DNA of 64,000 nucleotides from Arthrobacter psychrochitiniphilus (GTDB lineage: Bacteria > Actinomycetota > Actinomycetes > Actinomycetales > Micrococcaceae), in NCBI RefSeq assembly GCF_003185915.1, contig NZ_QHLZ01000006.1, positions 186,001 to 250,000 of the forward strand, given 5' to 3'. The first letter of the stretch is position 1. Each line of letters begins with the position of its first letter. Below the pieces are notes generated by a model that was not told the origin of the DNA, ran no database searches, and was given only the letters and a program-made list of their open reading frames with translations. Of this stretch, positions 9,082-19,900 are shown in pieces. The position numbers and the translations under genes are program-made.

Positions 9082-9708
9082 GTGGCTAACAACACACGTG
9101 CCCGCCGTCAGGCCCGCCTTTCGCGGTCCCTCGGCATTGCTCTGACTCCCAAGGCAGCCAAGTACCTGGAACGCCGCCCGTACGGCCCCGGTGAGCATGG
9201 ACGCGCCCGCAAGAAGCAGGACAGTGACTACGCTGTACGTCTGCGCGAAAAGCAGCGTCTGCGCGCCCAGTACGGCATCCGCGAAGCACAGATGACCCGT
9301 GCCTTCGAAGAAGCCAAGCACACCAAGGGCATGACCGGTGAGAACCTGGTTGAAATCTTGGAAAGCCGTTTGGATGCTTTGGTTCTGCGTGCAGGCTTCG
9401 CCCGCACCACGGCCCAGGCTCGCCAGCTGGTTGTTCACCGCCACATCATGGTTGACGGCGCCCGCGTGGACCGCCCGTCGTTCCGCGTTGCTGAGGGTCA
9501 GCTGATCCACGTGCACCCGCGCAGCCAGACCATGGTTCCCTTGCAGCTCGCTGCAGCCGGCGCCCACCGCGACGTGCTCCCCGCGGTCCCCGCGTACTTG
9601 GACGTCAAGCTGGAGAGCCTGCAGGCTCGCCTGGTGCGCCGCCCCAAGCGTGTTGAGGTTCCCGTAACCTGTGAAGAGCAGCTGGTTGTTGAATTCTACT
9701 CACGCTAA
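9082..9708 (+). CDS. rpsD: 30S ribosomal protein S4 (zinc-free form)
   Basis: 208 aa, GTG start with GGAAGGA upstream. Primary 16S rRNA-binding protein of the small subunit. The N-terminal extension has no cysteines (NNTRARRQARLSRSLGIALT), so this is the zinc-independent C-minus form. The S4 RNA-binding domain is at about 97-160 (RLDALVLRAGFARTTAQARQ, then VDGARVDRPSF). The C-terminus ends in EEQLVVEFYSR, as is typical. It stands alone here, away from the alpha operon. A terminator follows. Confidence 0.96.
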   Translation: MANNTRARRQARLSRSLGIALTPKAAKYLERRPYGPGEHGRARKKQDSDYAVRLREKQRLRAQYGIREAQMTRAFEEAKHTKGMTGENLVEILESRLDALVLRAGFARTTAQARQLVVHRHIMVDGARVDRPSFRVAEGQLIHVHPRSQTMVPLQLAAAGAHRDVLPAVPAYLDVKLESLQARLVRRPKRVEVPVTCEEQLVVEFYSR

Positions 9709-9760
9709 ATTTTCTTAGCATGAAGTAGAGCTCGAATCCTTCGCAGCTTGAAACACATTG

Positions 9761-9790
9761 CAGCCCGTGGCAACCGCCGCGGGCTGTTTT
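9761..9790 (+). terminator. Rho-independent terminator after rpsD
   Basis: Stem 9761-9770 with 9777-9786 (ten positions, one G-U type mismatch), loop CAACCG, then TTTT. Confidence 0.85.
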
Positions 9791-9899
9791 GTGCCCGAAT
9801 CACGATACTTTTGGACTAAGGTATTTTGGGGAAACATGTTGTATTCGGCCACGGCCGGACAATATTGGCCAACGAGCATGGAATTGAGGCGGCACACAC

Positions 9900-10274
9900 A
9901 TGAGTGGTGGCGACATTGCAGGATTGATCGCGGCAGGGGTCTTTGCCATCTTGGTGGCTTTACTGGCTGTGCCGATCCTTAAACTGGGCAAGGTGTTTGA
10001 AGAAATTCGCATCACCATTAAACAGATCGGCGACGGTACCACCCCGCTGATCGAAGAGGTCACGGCAACAGTTGCCACAACCAACACACAGTTGGGCAAG
10101 GTTGATTCAATCTCCAACAACGTCTCAGACGCAACCGCCAACATTTCAGCGCTGTCAGCACTCGTCGCAGCCACCATCGGCTCCCCGCTGATCAAAGTTG
10201 CCGCGTTCTCCTACGGCGTCCGTCAGGCCTTTTCCGGCCGCAGCAAGCCCTCACGCGCCCGGCGCGCCCGTTAA
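9900..10274 (+). CDS. DUF948 domain-containing membrane protein
   Basis: 124 aa, ATG with GAGGCGG upstream. One N-terminal membrane helix (about residues 7-28) is followed by an amphipathic, heptad-like region (ITIKQIGDGTTPLIEEVTATVATTNTQLG) typical of DUF948, and a basic tail (SKPSRARRAR). In Arthrobacter-like genomes a DUF948 gene commonly sits between rpsD and alaS next to a second small membrane protein, as here. Function unknown. Confidence 0.85.
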   Translation: MSGGDIAGLIAAGVFAILVALLAVPILKLGKVFEEIRITIKQIGDGTTPLIEEVTATVATTNTQLGKVDSISNNVSDATANISALSALVAATIGSPLIKVAAFSYGVRQAFSGRSKPSRARRAR

Positions 10275-10316
10275 CCGCGCCCGCAAAATATTGCCGTTAT
10301 ATAAGGACAAGCATCC

Positions 10317-10553
10317 ATGAAGAAAATCTTTTGGCTGGGCGTGGGCATCACCATTGGTGTCATCGCAGCACGGAAAATTACGGCTGCTCGAGGCGCGCTG
10401 GGCCCCGAAGGGCTCAACCGGGCCGTGGGACGTGTGGGTGATGCGATTGCGGATTTCGCTGACACACTCCGTGAGAACATGAATGAACGTGAAAGTGATT
10501 TGCGGATAGCCTTAGGCGTTGACCAAGACCCATCCCTGACAACCCGCCGCTGA
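10317..10553 (+). CDS. Small conserved membrane protein upstream of alaS
   Basis: 78 aa, ATG with AAGGACA about nine bases upstream. A short hydrophobic N-terminal helix (MKKIFWLGVGITIGVIAARK) is followed by an amphipathic helix (NRAVGRVGDAIADFADTLRE) and a short acidic tail. The start codon lies 42 bp after the DUF948 stop, so the two are probably co-transcribed and may work together. Not assigned to a named family. Confidence 0.75.
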   Translation: MKKIFWLGVGITIGVIAARKITAARGALGPEGLNRAVGRVGDAIADFADTLRENMNERESDLRIALGVDQDPSLTTRR

Positions 10554-10607
10554 AGCAACGCACCACAGCGCCAGCACCACAGCGCCAGCGCCATGCGCCA
10601 TCAACGG

Positions 10608-10640
10608 CGCTGAACTAAAGCCGCTGAACTAAAGCCGCTG
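10608..10640. repeat. Short tandem repeat, 14-bp unit, in the alaS leader
   Basis: Two full copies of CGCTGAACTAAAGC (10608-10621, 10622-10635) and the start of a third. Just before it a looser CACAGCGCCAGC repeat occurs (10564-10591). Both lie in the 151-bp gap before alaS. Confidence 0.75.
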
Positions 10641-10704
10641 AGCTTCACCTGCCAGCGACGTAAAGCTTTTTGCCCTGTAGAACTATGAAGGAGCCACCAG
10701 GCTA

Positions 10705-13386
10705 ATGAAATCGCACGACATCGCAAACCGCTGGGTAGAATTCTTCGCCAGCAAGCACCACACACCCGTGCCCTCTGCCTCCCTGGTGTCCTCCGACCCT
10801 TCCCTACTGTTCACAGTGGCCGGCATGGTCCCTTTCATCCCGTATCTGACCGCCCGCGAGGTCCCGCCGTTCAAGCGCGCCACAAGCGTGCAAAAATGCA
10901 TCCGCACCGGAGACATTGACGAGGTTGGCAAGACGGTCCGCCACGGCACCTTCTTCCAAATGTGCGGCAACTTCTCCTTCGGCGACTACTTCAAGGAAAC
11001 CGCCATCCCCTACGCCTGGGAACTGCTCACCAGTTCCTTGGACGACGGCGGCTACGGCCTCCCAGCGGAGCGTCTGTGGGTCACGGTGTACACCGAGGAC
11101 GACGAGGCGTACGGTATCTGGCGCGATAAGGTGGGCGTCCCCGCTGACCGCATCCAGCGCATCGGCAAGGAAGACAACTACTGGTCCACCGGCCAGCCCG
11201 GCCCGGCCGGACCCTGCTCGGAGATCTTCTACGACCGTGGCGCAGAGTATGGTATTGACGGCGGCCCCATTGCGGATGAGACCCGTTACATTGAAATCTG
11301 GAACCTCGTGTTCATGCAGTACCAGATTGACAACGTCACCTCCAAGGTGGACTTCGATGTGGTGGGTGAACTGCCCAACAAGAACATTGACACAGGCCTG
11401 GGACTGGAACGTCTTGCCATGATTTTGCAGGGCGTGGAGAACATGTACGAGACCGATCAGGTCCGTCCCGTTCTGGACAAAGCCGCCGAAATTTCCGGCA
11501 AAAAGTACACCTCCACGGAGGACCCTGCCGACCCGCACCACACAGATGACGTGCGCATGCGTGTTGTTGCCGACCACATCCGCTCCTCCCTGATGTTGAT
11601 TTCCGACGGCGTCACCCCCTCCAACGAGGGCCGCGGCTACGTGCTGCGCCGCCTGATCCGCCGTGCCGTGCGTGCCATGCGCCTCCTGGGCGTGGAAACA
11701 GCCGTCCTGCCGGAGCTGCTGCCCGTTTCACGGGACGCCATGAAGGGCGCCTACCCTGAGGTGGAAACCGACTTCGCGAGGATCGCACGCATTGCTTACG
11801 CGGAAGAGAAGTCCTTCCTGCGCACCATTGCCAGCGGCACGGCCCGTCTGGAGGAAGCCGTGAAGGTTTCCAAGGCAGCCAACCACCCGCTGTCCGGTGA
11901 AGAAGCCTTCGCTCTCCATGACACCTACGGTTTCCCCATTGACCTCACCTTGGAAATGGCCGGCGAAGCAGGCCTGGCCGTTGATGAGGCAGGGTTCCGC
12001 ACACTCATGCTCGAACAGCGTGATCGCGCCCGTAAGGACGCCAAGTCCAAGAAGAGCGGCCACGCTGATCTCACGGTGTTCCATGAATTGCATGCCCAGG
12101 GCGAGACTGTTTTCACCGGCTATACCGAGTTGGAAGGCGAGGGCCGCATCCGCGCCATCCTGGCCAATGGTGCCGCCGTGGCGCACGCCTCCACGGGCGA
12201 TGAAGTTTCGCTGGTCCTGGACGCCACTCCGTTCTACGCCGAGGCCGGCGGGCAGGCTGCTGATACGGGCCTGATCACCGGTGACGGCTTTGTGGTGGAA
12301 GTTCTTGATGTCCAGCGCCCCATCAAAGGCCTGAGCGTTCACAAGGCAATTGTGCGCGAAGGCGAACTGCCAGCAGACGCTTTGGTGCGTGCTGCCGTGG
12401 ACCGCGAACGCCGCCACGCAGCAGAGCAGGCACACACGGGTACGCACATTGTGCACGCTGCCCTGCATCAGATCCTCGGCCCGGAAGCACTGCAGCGAGG
12501 CTCCTTCAACAAGGCCGGCTACCTGCGCTTCGACTTCGCCTGGGGTGAGGGCCTGAGCGCCGCGACCCGTTCTGAGATCGAGGAAGTTTCCAACATTGCC
12601 ATTCGCAACAACTACCGTGTGGACACCAAAGTTATGGATTTGGACGCCGCTAAGGCGCTCGGAGCCATGGCCCTGTTCGGGGAAAACTACGGCTCCGAGG
12701 TCCGTGTTGTAGAGATCGACGGCGCCTGGTCACGTGAGCTGTGCGGCGGCACGCACGTGGATAGCACCTCCCGGATCGGTTCGCTGACCCTGTTGGGTGA
12801 GCAATCGGTAGGGTCCGGAAACCGCCGCGTCGAGGCCTTCGTTGGCATGGACGCGTTCCGTCACCTGGCCGCCGAGCGCGCCCTGGTCAGTGAATTGACG
12901 GACATGCTCAAGGTGCCCTCCAGCCTGCTCCAGGAACGCGTGGCCGCCACCTTGGCGAAACTCAAGACCGCGGAGAAGGAGCTGGAACGTCTCCGCAAGG
13001 AACAGCTCAGCGCAGCAGCAGCAAACTTGGTAGGAACTGCCGTGGACGCCAACGGCGTGCGCGTCATTGCCCACAATGCCGGCGAAGTTGGCAGCGCCGA
13101 TGAGCTGCGCGTGCTGGCACTGGACCTGCGCGACCGTCTCGGCTCGGCGCCGTCGACCATTGCCGTAGCCGGAGCCAGCAATGGCCGGCCCATCATTTTG
13201 GTTCTCACCAATGAGGCCGCCCGCCAGGCCGGCATCAAGGCTGGGAACCTAGTCAAGATCGCCTCCGGTATTCTCGGCGGCGGCGGTGGCGGAAAGCCTG
13301 ACATGGCTCAGGGTGGCGGCTCGGATGTGACTGCTATTCCCGCAGCACTGACTGCTGTCAGTGACGCAGTGAAGAACCGGACCTAG
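10705..13386 (+). CDS. alaS: Alanyl-tRNA synthetase
   Basis: 893 aa, ATG with AAGGAG upstream. Class II catalytic domain at about 1-250 (FTVAGMVPFIPYL; GTFFQMCGNFSFGDYFK; GLGLERLAMILQG). The editing domain has zinc ligands H577 and H581 (HTGTH) and C680 and H684 (CGGTH), so proofreading of Ser/Gly-tRNA-Ala should be intact. A coiled coil at about 735-780 leads to the C-Ala domain with a glycine-rich GGGGGGKPDMAQGGG near the end. Full length for the family. It begins a tight run with ruvX, mltG and the aro genes. Confidence 0.98.
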   Translation: MKSHDIANRWVEFFASKHHTPVPSASLVSSDPSLLFTVAGMVPFIPYLTAREVPPFKRATSVQKCIRTGDIDEVGKTVRHGTFFQMCGNFSFGDYFKETAIPYAWELLTSSLDDGGYGLPAERLWVTVYTEDDEAYGIWRDKVGVPADRIQRIGKEDNYWSTGQPGPAGPCSEIFYDRGAEYGIDGGPIADETRYIEIWNLVFMQYQIDNVTSKVDFDVVGELPNKNIDTGLGLERLAMILQGVENMYETDQVRPVLDKAAEISGKKYTSTEDPADPHHTDDVRMRVVADHIRSSLMLISDGVTPSNEGRGYVLRRLIRRAVRAMRLLGVETAVLPELLPVSRDAMKGAYPEVETDFARIARIAYAEEKSFLRTIASGTARLEEAVKVSKAANHPLSGEEAFALHDTYGFPIDLTLEMAGEAGLAVDEAGFRTLMLEQRDRARKDAKSKKSGHADLTVFHELHAQGETVFTGYTELEGEGRIRAILANGAAVAHASTGDEVSLVLDATPFYAEAGGQAADTGLITGDGFVVEVLDVQRPIKGLSVHKAIVREGELPADALVRAAVDRERRHAAEQAHTGTHIVHAALHQILGPEALQRGSFNKAGYLRFDFAWGEGLSAATRSEIEEVSNIAIRNNYRVDTKVMDLDAAKALGAMALFGENYGSEVRVVEIDGAWSRELCGGTHVDSTSRIGSLTLLGEQSVGSGNRRVEAFVGMDAFRHLAAERALVSELTDMLKVPSSLLQERVAATLAKLKTAEKELERLRKEQLSAAAANLVGTAVDANGVRVIAHNAGEVGSADELRVLALDLRDRLGSAPSTIAVAGASNGRPIILVLTNEAARQAGIKAGNLVKIASGILGGGGGGKPDMAQGGGSDVTAIPAALTAVSDAVKNRT

Positions 13387-13393
13387 GGCCTCA

Positions 13394-13984
13394 GTGCTGG
13401 AGCTTAACTACCCGCAAGGGGTCAAACTTGGTGTGGACGTGGGCATGGTCCGGGTGGGGTTGGCCACGTGCGATCCCGAGGGTATCTTAGCCACGCCTGT
13501 GAAAACGCTCAGCCGTGACGCTAAGCGCAATAGTGATATCAAGGTGGTTCTCAAAGAGGCCGCCACCCGGTGCGTACGGCAGATTTTTGTTGGCCTGCCC
13601 CGCACCTTAAAGGGTGAGGAAAAGGCTTCGGCGGACATGGCTAGAAGCTATGCGCAGCAGCTGGCAAACTTGCTGGATGCTGCGGGAATGGATGTCCCGG
13701 TGCGGCTTGTGGATGAACGCCTGAGCACTGTCAGCGCCCACCAGTCACTGCATCAGGCTGGTATCAGTAGCCGTGAACACCGTAAAGTGGTAGATCAAGT
13801 GGCGGCAGTTGAAATCCTGCAACATGCCATTGATATGCAAAAAGCGCGCAATGGTGATGTTGGAGAGATCGTGCGCGCCATCAAGTCGGGTGTTGTGGGG
13901 ACTGCCGATTCATCTGAACACGAAGAGGGAACCACCATCACCAGTTTAAACACTGCGCCTCTTGAGCCCCGGGAGGCGCCATGA
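13394..13984 (+). CDS. ruvX: Putative pre-16S rRNA nuclease / Holliday junction resolvase-like YqgF
   Basis: 196 aa, GTG start seven bases after the alaS stop. RNase H-like fold with the family's acidic motifs: GVDVGMVRVGLA (D15), IFVGLPRTLKGEE, RLVDERLSTVSA and VVDQVAAVEILQ. The E. coli homologue YqgF matures the 5' end of 16S rRNA, and a Holliday junction role has also been proposed. The C-terminal 40 residues are an extra hydrophilic tail beyond the usual length of about 140-150. Its stop overlaps the mltG start (ATGA). Confidence 0.92.
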   Translation: MLELNYPQGVKLGVDVGMVRVGLATCDPEGILATPVKTLSRDAKRNSDIKVVLKEAATRCVRQIFVGLPRTLKGEEKASADMARSYAQQLANLLDAAGMDVPVRLVDERLSTVSAHQSLHQAGISSREHRKVVDQVAAVEILQHAIDMQKARNGDVGEIVRAIKSGVVGTADSSEHEEGTTITSLNTAPLEPREAP

Positions 13985-15345
13985 GTGATCTTTTTCGGGA
14001 CCGCTCCCAGAGCTCCGGCGGACGCCGCAGCACCGAGCCCCACCACGCTGAGCCCTACCATGCCGAGCCCCAGAGTGACGGGCCCCAGAGTGACGGGCCC
14101 CAGTACGACGACGAGCACAGCGCCGCCGAAGGATATGGGCACGATAACGCTGAAGATGCTCTCTACACGGGTCATTCGGACTACGAACACTACGAAGAGT
14201 ATGGGCAGCACGAATCTTCCGAGCCCGTAGCGCCGGAGGTGCTGGTGCTGCCTTCGCGCAGAACCAGCCGGGTCTCCAAGCGGGTCCGCAAGCGCCGTCG
14301 CAGCCTGGCCTTCCTGGTGGTCCTGGTGCTGTTTGGTGCTGTTGTTTACTTTGCGGTCCAGGCCGTTAAACCCATGCTGGGTGGATTTACGGTGCCGGAC
14401 TACCCGGGCCCTGGCACGGGGACGGTACAGATTCTCATCCAGCCGGGCGCCAACGGGCGCACCGTGGCCAGCGAGCTCAAAAGCAGTGATGTGGTGGCGA
14501 GCGAGCAGGCGTTCCTGGATGCGCTTAAAGCTGCTGATGGCTCAGGTTCTTTGCAACCTGGAGAGTTCCAGATGAAGTCCCAGATGAAGGCCTCAGACGC
14601 GGTGGCTATTTTGCTGGCCAGTAGTGATGAGAAGGTCCACTACGCTGCCGTGGCACAAAACCTGCGTATCAACGAGGTTCTGGCGGTGCTAGCCAAGAGC
14701 ACAGGGATTCCCGAAGGCGAGTTCACTGCCCTGTCCAAGGAGCCGAAGCTCTTTGGGCTCCCGGCCCAGGCTCTGAACCTTGAGGGTTACCTAGCACCGG
14801 GGGAGTATCGCTTCTCCATAGACCTTAACGCCCAGGAAATTCTGGCCCAAATGGTGGAGAACACCAAGAAGGAGCTGACGGAGACCGGAGTCACCGATCC
14901 TGATGAGCAGTTCCGGGTTCTAACCATTGCCAGCATCATTGAATTTGAGGGTACGCCGGATAACTATGCGCTGATTTCCGGTGCCATTGAAAATCGGCTC
15001 AACAACCCTGACGGGGAAACTGGTGGACGGATTGAATCCGATGCCACCGTGACCTATGGTCTGGGCACCAAGTCTTACCACTTCACGGCAGCGCAAAAGG
15101 CTGACAAGTCCAATCCGTACAACACGTATGCGAATCCGGGGCTGCCTATTGGCCCCATCGGTTCCCCGGGCGCCAAGGCCATTGTTGCTGCCGCTCACCC
15201 CAAAGCGAATCCGTATTATTTCTGGGTGACCGTGAACCTTAAAACCGGAGAGACTCTTTTTGCGAAGACCTATGCCGAACATCAGGCTAACGTGGCGAAG
15301 TTCTCCGCATGGTGCGCAGCCAATGAAGGTGAATGCAACCAGTGA
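13981..15345 (+). CDS. mltG: Endolytic murein transglycosylase MltG
   Basis: 454 aa. It cleaves nascent glycan strands at the outer face of the membrane and sets strand length. A long cytoplasmic N-terminus of about 108 residues contains His/Glu/Tyr/Ser-rich imperfect repeats (HHAEPYHAEP, QSDGPQSDGP). A basic patch and one membrane helix (about 109-129) follow. The YceG domain carries ASIIEFEG with the probable catalytic Glu at 321 and NTYANPGLPIGPIGSPG downstream. The ATGA overlap with ruvX and the 4-bp GTGA overlap with aroE imply coupled translation. Confidence 0.95.
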   Translation: MSDLFRDRSQSSGGRRSTEPHHAEPYHAEPQSDGPQSDGPQYDDEHSAAEGYGHDNAEDALYTGHSDYEHYEEYGQHESSEPVAPEVLVLPSRRTSRVSKRVRKRRRSLAFLVVLVLFGAVVYFAVQAVKPMLGGFTVPDYPGPGTGTVQILIQPGANGRTVASELKSSDVVASEQAFLDALKAADGSGSLQPGEFQMKSQMKASDAVAILLASSDEKVHYAAVAQNLRINEVLAVLAKSTGIPEGEFTALSKEPKLFGLPAQALNLEGYLAPGEYRFSIDLNAQEILAQMVENTKKELTETGVTDPDEQFRVLTIASIIEFEGTPDNYALISGAIENRLNNPDGETGGRIESDATVTYGLGTKSYHFTAAQKADKSNPYNTYANPGLPIGPIGSPGAKAIVAAAHPKANPYYFWVTVNLKTGETLFAKTYAEHQANVAKFSAWCAANEGECNQ

Positions 15346-16256
15346 CAGATAAGCTTTTCGGTGCGGTCTTAGGACACCCCATTGGGCACTCACAGTCACC
15401 GGCCCTGCACAACGCCGCCTACACGGCGCTGGGAGCCCCCTTCAACTACGTTGCCCGCGATCTCCAGCTGCCGGAATTGGCCGGCTTCCTGGCACAGGTG
15501 CGTGCTGACGGGAACTGGTACGGTCTCTCCGTCACCATGCCGCTGAAGAACGAGGCGGCCATGCTGGTGGATGAGCTCACACCTGTTGCTGCTGCCGTTG
15601 GTGCCGTCAACACCATTGTTCCTAGGCGGGACGGCACCGGAGGCACCCGCCTTGTGGGGGACAACACCGACGTCGCCGGGATTGTCAACGCCCTGCGCCA
15701 CGCAGGCGTGGGACAGCGGCCCCGGGCGGCCATCCTGGGCGGTGGAGGCACGGCAGTTTCGGCCATTGCCGCCCTGGGGCAACTCCACGCCACGGACATC
15801 ACGCTCTTTGTGCGTAACGCTCACAAGGCTGCTGGGACCCTCCATGTAGCAGCAGCCCTGGGTGTCGGCGTGGTGCTTGAATCCTTTGATGCTGCCGCCG
15901 GGAAACTGGCCGGCTTTGATGTCATCATTTCCACGCTGCCACCGCACGGTGCGGACGGGCTCGCCGGAGAGTTTGCGGGCATAGGTGCAACTGTGCAGGA
16001 CGGGGCGTTGTTGTTGGACGTGGCCTATGATCCGTGGCCCAGTGCCCTGGCGCAGGTTTGGCAGGCTGCCGGTGGCACAGTTGTGGCGGGCATCGAAATG
16101 CTTTTGTACCAAGGTGTGGAACAAGTCAAACTGTTTTCAGAGGCCGGAGGGTTAGGTACCTTGGACACAGTGCAAATCGGGGACGTCATCAATGTGATGT
16201 GCGACGCAATTGGCGTCCACAGGCGCGATTCCCATGAACAGAACATGGCAGGATAG
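15342..16256 (+). CDS. aroE: Shikimate dehydrogenase
   Basis: 304 aa from GTG 15342, which overlaps the mltG stop as GTGA and has GAAGGTGA at a proper distance. An ATG three codons upstream is in frame but too close to that site. It reduces 3-dehydroshikimate to shikimate with NADPH. Substrate-binding motifs [14 protein letters not shown] and [11 protein letters not shown] (catalytic Lys), GDNTDVAG, and the Rossmann loop [14 protein letters not shown] are all present. First gene of the aroE-aroC-aroK-aroB series. Confidence 0.95.
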   Translation: MTDKLFGAVLGHPIGHSQSPALHNAAYTALGAPFNYVARDLQLPELAGFLAQVRADGNWYGLSVTMPLKNEAAMLVDELTPVAAAVGAVNTIVPRRDGTGGTRLVGDNTDVAGIVNALRHAGVGQRPRAAILGGGGTAVSAIAALGQLHATDITLFVRNAHKAAGTLHVAAALGVGVVLESFDAAAGKLAGFDVIISTLPPHGADGLAGEFAGIGATVQDGALLLDVAYDPWPSALAQVWQAAGGTVVAGIEMLLYQGVEQVKLFSEAGGLGTLDTVQIGDVINVMCDAIGVHRRDSHEQNMAG

Positions 16257-16261
16257 AGAGT

Positions 16262-17461
16262 ATGTTGCGTTGGTTGACCGCCGGAGAATCACATGGCCCG
16301 GCTCTCGTTGGAATTATTGAAGGCGTGCCCGCCGGTGTGGAGCTCACGAGCGCCCACATCCAGGACGCCCTGGCCAGGCGACGTCTGGGCTATGGCCGCG
16401 GCGCCCGCATGAAGTTTGAGCAGGACGTGGTGACCATTTTGGGCGGCGTCCGGCACGGCTTGACTCAGGGTGGCCCCGTTGCCATTCAGATTGCCAACTC
16501 GGAATGGCCCAAGTGGGAGTCGATCATGTCTGCGGACCCCGTGGATGCTGCCGAGTTGGAGGGGCAGGCCCGCAACGCACCCTTGACGCGTCCGCGCCCC
16601 GGCCACGCCGATTTCACCGGTATGCAGAAGTACGGATTCAGCGAGGCCCGCCCCGTGTTGGAGCGTGCCAGTGCCCGCGAAACCGCCACACGAGTAGCCC
16701 TCGGTGCAGTGGCCGCGCAGATGCTCGCCGCCGTAGGCGTTGAACTGGTCAGCCACACGGTGCAAATTGCCGGCGTTGCCTTACCCGAAAGTGCCGCGCT
16801 TCCGGTGCTCTCCGACGTGGCCGCACTGGATGCCGATCCGCTGCGCTGCTTTGACGTAGCCACCTCAGCCGCCATGGTTGCGGAAGTGGATGCGGCTCAG
16901 AAACAAGGCGAAACACTCGGCGGAGTTGTTGAGGTCCTGGCCTACAACCTGCCTCCCGGACTGGGCAGCTATGTGCACTGGGACCGCCGCCTGGACTCAC
17001 GCCTGGCCGGTGCCCTCATGGGTATTCAGGCCATCAAGGGCGTGGAGGTTGGCGACGGGTTCGCCACCGCCGCACGCCGAGGCTCCGCCGCACACGATGA
17101 AATTGTGCGCGACGAATCCGGGCGCATCATCCGCACCTCCAACCGTGCCGGCGGCATTGAGGGTGGTATGAGCATTGGCGATGTGCTGCGTGTACGCGCG
17201 GCCATGAAGCCCATTGCCACCGTGCCGCGCGCCCTGAAGACCATTGACGTTGCCACCGGTGAGCCCGCAAAGGCGCACCATCAGCGCTCCGACGTCTGTG
17301 CCGTTCCGGCTGCCGGCGTAGTGGCGGAAGCCATGACCGCACTTGTGCTGGCAGAAGCACTCGTGGAGAAGTTCGGCGGCGATTCCATTGCGGAGACCAA
17401 GCGGAACATGGACAGCTACCTGGCGGCCATCCCCGCCAATCTGGATACCCAGGACCACTGA
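16262..17461 (+). CDS. aroC: Chorismate synthase
   Basis: 399 aa, ATG five bases after aroE. Converts EPSP to chorismate with reduced FMN as cofactor, the last common aromatic step. The three signature regions are present: [18 protein letters not shown] at the start, the [11 protein letters not shown] and [15 protein letters not shown] segments at about 110-150, and [15 protein letters not shown] at about 340. Normal length. The stop shares one base with the aroK start (TGATG). Confidence 0.97.
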   Translation: MLRWLTAGESHGPALVGIIEGVPAGVELTSAHIQDALARRRLGYGRGARMKFEQDVVTILGGVRHGLTQGGPVAIQIANSEWPKWESIMSADPVDAAELEGQARNAPLTRPRPGHADFTGMQKYGFSEARPVLERASARETATRVALGAVAAQMLAAVGVELVSHTVQIAGVALPESAALPVLSDVAALDADPLRCFDVATSAAMVAEVDAAQKQGETLGGVVEVLAYNLPPGLGSYVHWDRRLDSRLAGALMGIQAIKGVEVGDGFATAARRGSAAHDEIVRDESGRIIRTSNRAGGIEGGMSIGDVLRVRAAMKPIATVPRALKTIDVATGEPAKAHHQRSDVCAVPAAGVVAEAMTALVLAEALVEKFGGDSIAETKRNMDSYLAAIPANLDTQDH

Positions 17462-18033
17462 TGGGCACGGGCAGGGATCCGGTGGGGGCGCCGGACTTCA
17501 CGCCCCAACAGCCCATTGTCATGATCGGGCCCATGGCTGTTGGCAAGTCCGTGATTGGGGCCGAGCTGGCGCGCGTGCTGGGACTGGAGTTCATTGACTC
17601 CGACCACAAAATTGTGGCCAAGCACGGGGCCATTCCTCGGATTTTTGCCGGCAGGGGCGAGCACCACTTCCGTCAGCTCGAGGCGAAGGCCATTGCCGAC
17701 GTCCTAGATAGCCCCAGCCCCAAAGCCGTGGTCTTGTCTCTGGGCGGTGGCGCCGTCCTGGACTCCGGAACCCAGCAATTGCTGGCCCGGACCACCGTTG
17801 TTTTCCTGCGTGCAGAACTGGACACCGTCCGGGAGCGCATCACCCGCAACACAGGCCGTCCCCTGCTGTCGGCGGACCCCGTTGCCGCCTGGGAACGCTT
17901 GGCCGCCGTGCGCGGTCCTGTGTACGCCCGGCTGGCCAACATCACCCTTGATGTGGCCAATTCCAATGTGCCGCAGCTTGTTGAGCGGCTGATCCGTCTG
18001 TTGGCAGCAGAATCCAGAGAAGAGAATTCCTAA
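17461..18033 (+). CDS. aroK: Shikimate kinase
   Basis: 190 aa. Phosphorylates shikimate with ATP. P-loop GPMAVGKS at about 23-30, shikimate-binding Asp in EFIDSDHKI and Arg in FAGRGEHHFR, GGGAVL (second substrate loop) and the lid RNTGRPLL. A short N-terminal extension of about 17 residues precedes the kinase fold. It overlaps aroC by one base and is three bases from aroB, so the three genes are almost certainly co-translated. Confidence 0.96.
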   Translation: MGTGRDPVGAPDFTPQQPIVMIGPMAVGKSVIGAELARVLGLEFIDSDHKIVAKHGAIPRIFAGRGEHHFRQLEAKAIADVLDSPSPKAVVLSLGGGAVLDSGTQQLLARTTVVFLRAELDTVRERITRNTGRPLLSADPVAAWERLAAVRGPVYARLANITLDVANSNVPQLVERLIRLLAAESREENS

Positions 18034-19161
<1,128 letters not shown>

Positions 19162-19162
19162 C

Positions 19163-19663
19163 ATGGGGTTAAAAGATTGGCCCTCAGCCGGATTCCCAGG
19201 AACAGCCGTCAACCCCGAGACGCTCCTGCCGGAAGTGGTGGATGAAGAGGCCTGCGAGTTGGCACTGGAAGAGTCAGGCGATGCCGCGGATAGGGTCTTT
19301 GTTCTGCTGGCTCGAGGGCTGACGGCCGAGGCAGCCGATGCTGCTGCCACCGCCCGGCTCAGCGATCCTGGATCATTGCGGTTGCAGGTCCTGGACGCTG
19401 ATATTCTGCGGGCCAGCAAGCATTTTGACAGGGCCGAGAAGATCCTGCGGGCCGTTCTGCCAGAGGTGGCAGGAAAACCCATGGAAGCCTGGGTTTTTCA
19501 GCAGCTCGGCAAGGTGTATTTCAGCAACGGTGCCTTTGAAACGGCGGCGAAAACCTTCGCCACCGCCCTTGAGCTGCGGGTGGTATCCGGCTCCGACGCC
19601 TCAGCAATTTACTCGGCCACGGTGTCCCTGAAACGGGCCCTGGACCTGGCCGAACGCGAATAA
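19163..19663 (+). CDS. TPR-like hypothetical protein downstream of aroB
   Basis: 166 aa, ATG one base after the aroB stop. After an acidic N-terminus, the protein is a helical solenoid with TPR-like pairs (LRASKHFDRAEKILRAVLP; AWVFQQLGKVYFSNGAFETAAKTFATALEL). Position implies co-expression with the aro operon. I do not recognise a specific family, and the interaction partner is unknown. Confidence 0.75.
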   Translation: MGLKDWPSAGFPGTAVNPETLLPEVVDEEACELALEESGDAADRVFVLLARGLTAEAADAAATARLSDPGSLRLQVLDADILRASKHFDRAEKILRAVLPEVAGKPMEAWVFQQLGKVYFSNGAFETAAKTFATALELRVVSGSDASAIYSATVSLKRALDLAERE

Positions 19664-19706
19664 CGCCTCCACCGGGTGGATTCCAGGTCCGCGCATCCGG
19701 ATAATC

Positions 19707-19768
19707 CATCGATCCGTGAGAAAAGGTCGCTTTGGCGGTTCTAAACAACCTTTTCTCACGGATCGATG
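19707..19768. repeat. Large palindrome, copy 2 of a dispersed repeat (before efp)
   Basis: Perfect 21-bp arms (19707-19727 and 19748-19768) flank a 20-base centre. The outer arm CATCGATCCGTGAGAAA shares CGATCCGTGAGAAA with the palindrome at 3895-3950. It lies 43 bp after the TPR-like gene and about 130 bp before efp, so it may also stop or stabilise the upstream transcript, although no T-run follows. Confidence 0.75.
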
Positions 19769-19900
19769 TTGTGAGGGCCGCCGTCGTGCTTGCCGGTGAG
19801 GTGTCCAGCCATGGTGGTAGAAATCATGCGGCGGCGCAAAGCAAGGTGCGGTAGTATGGTCAATGGATTTTTGAAAATACTTATACGCTAAGAGGCTACT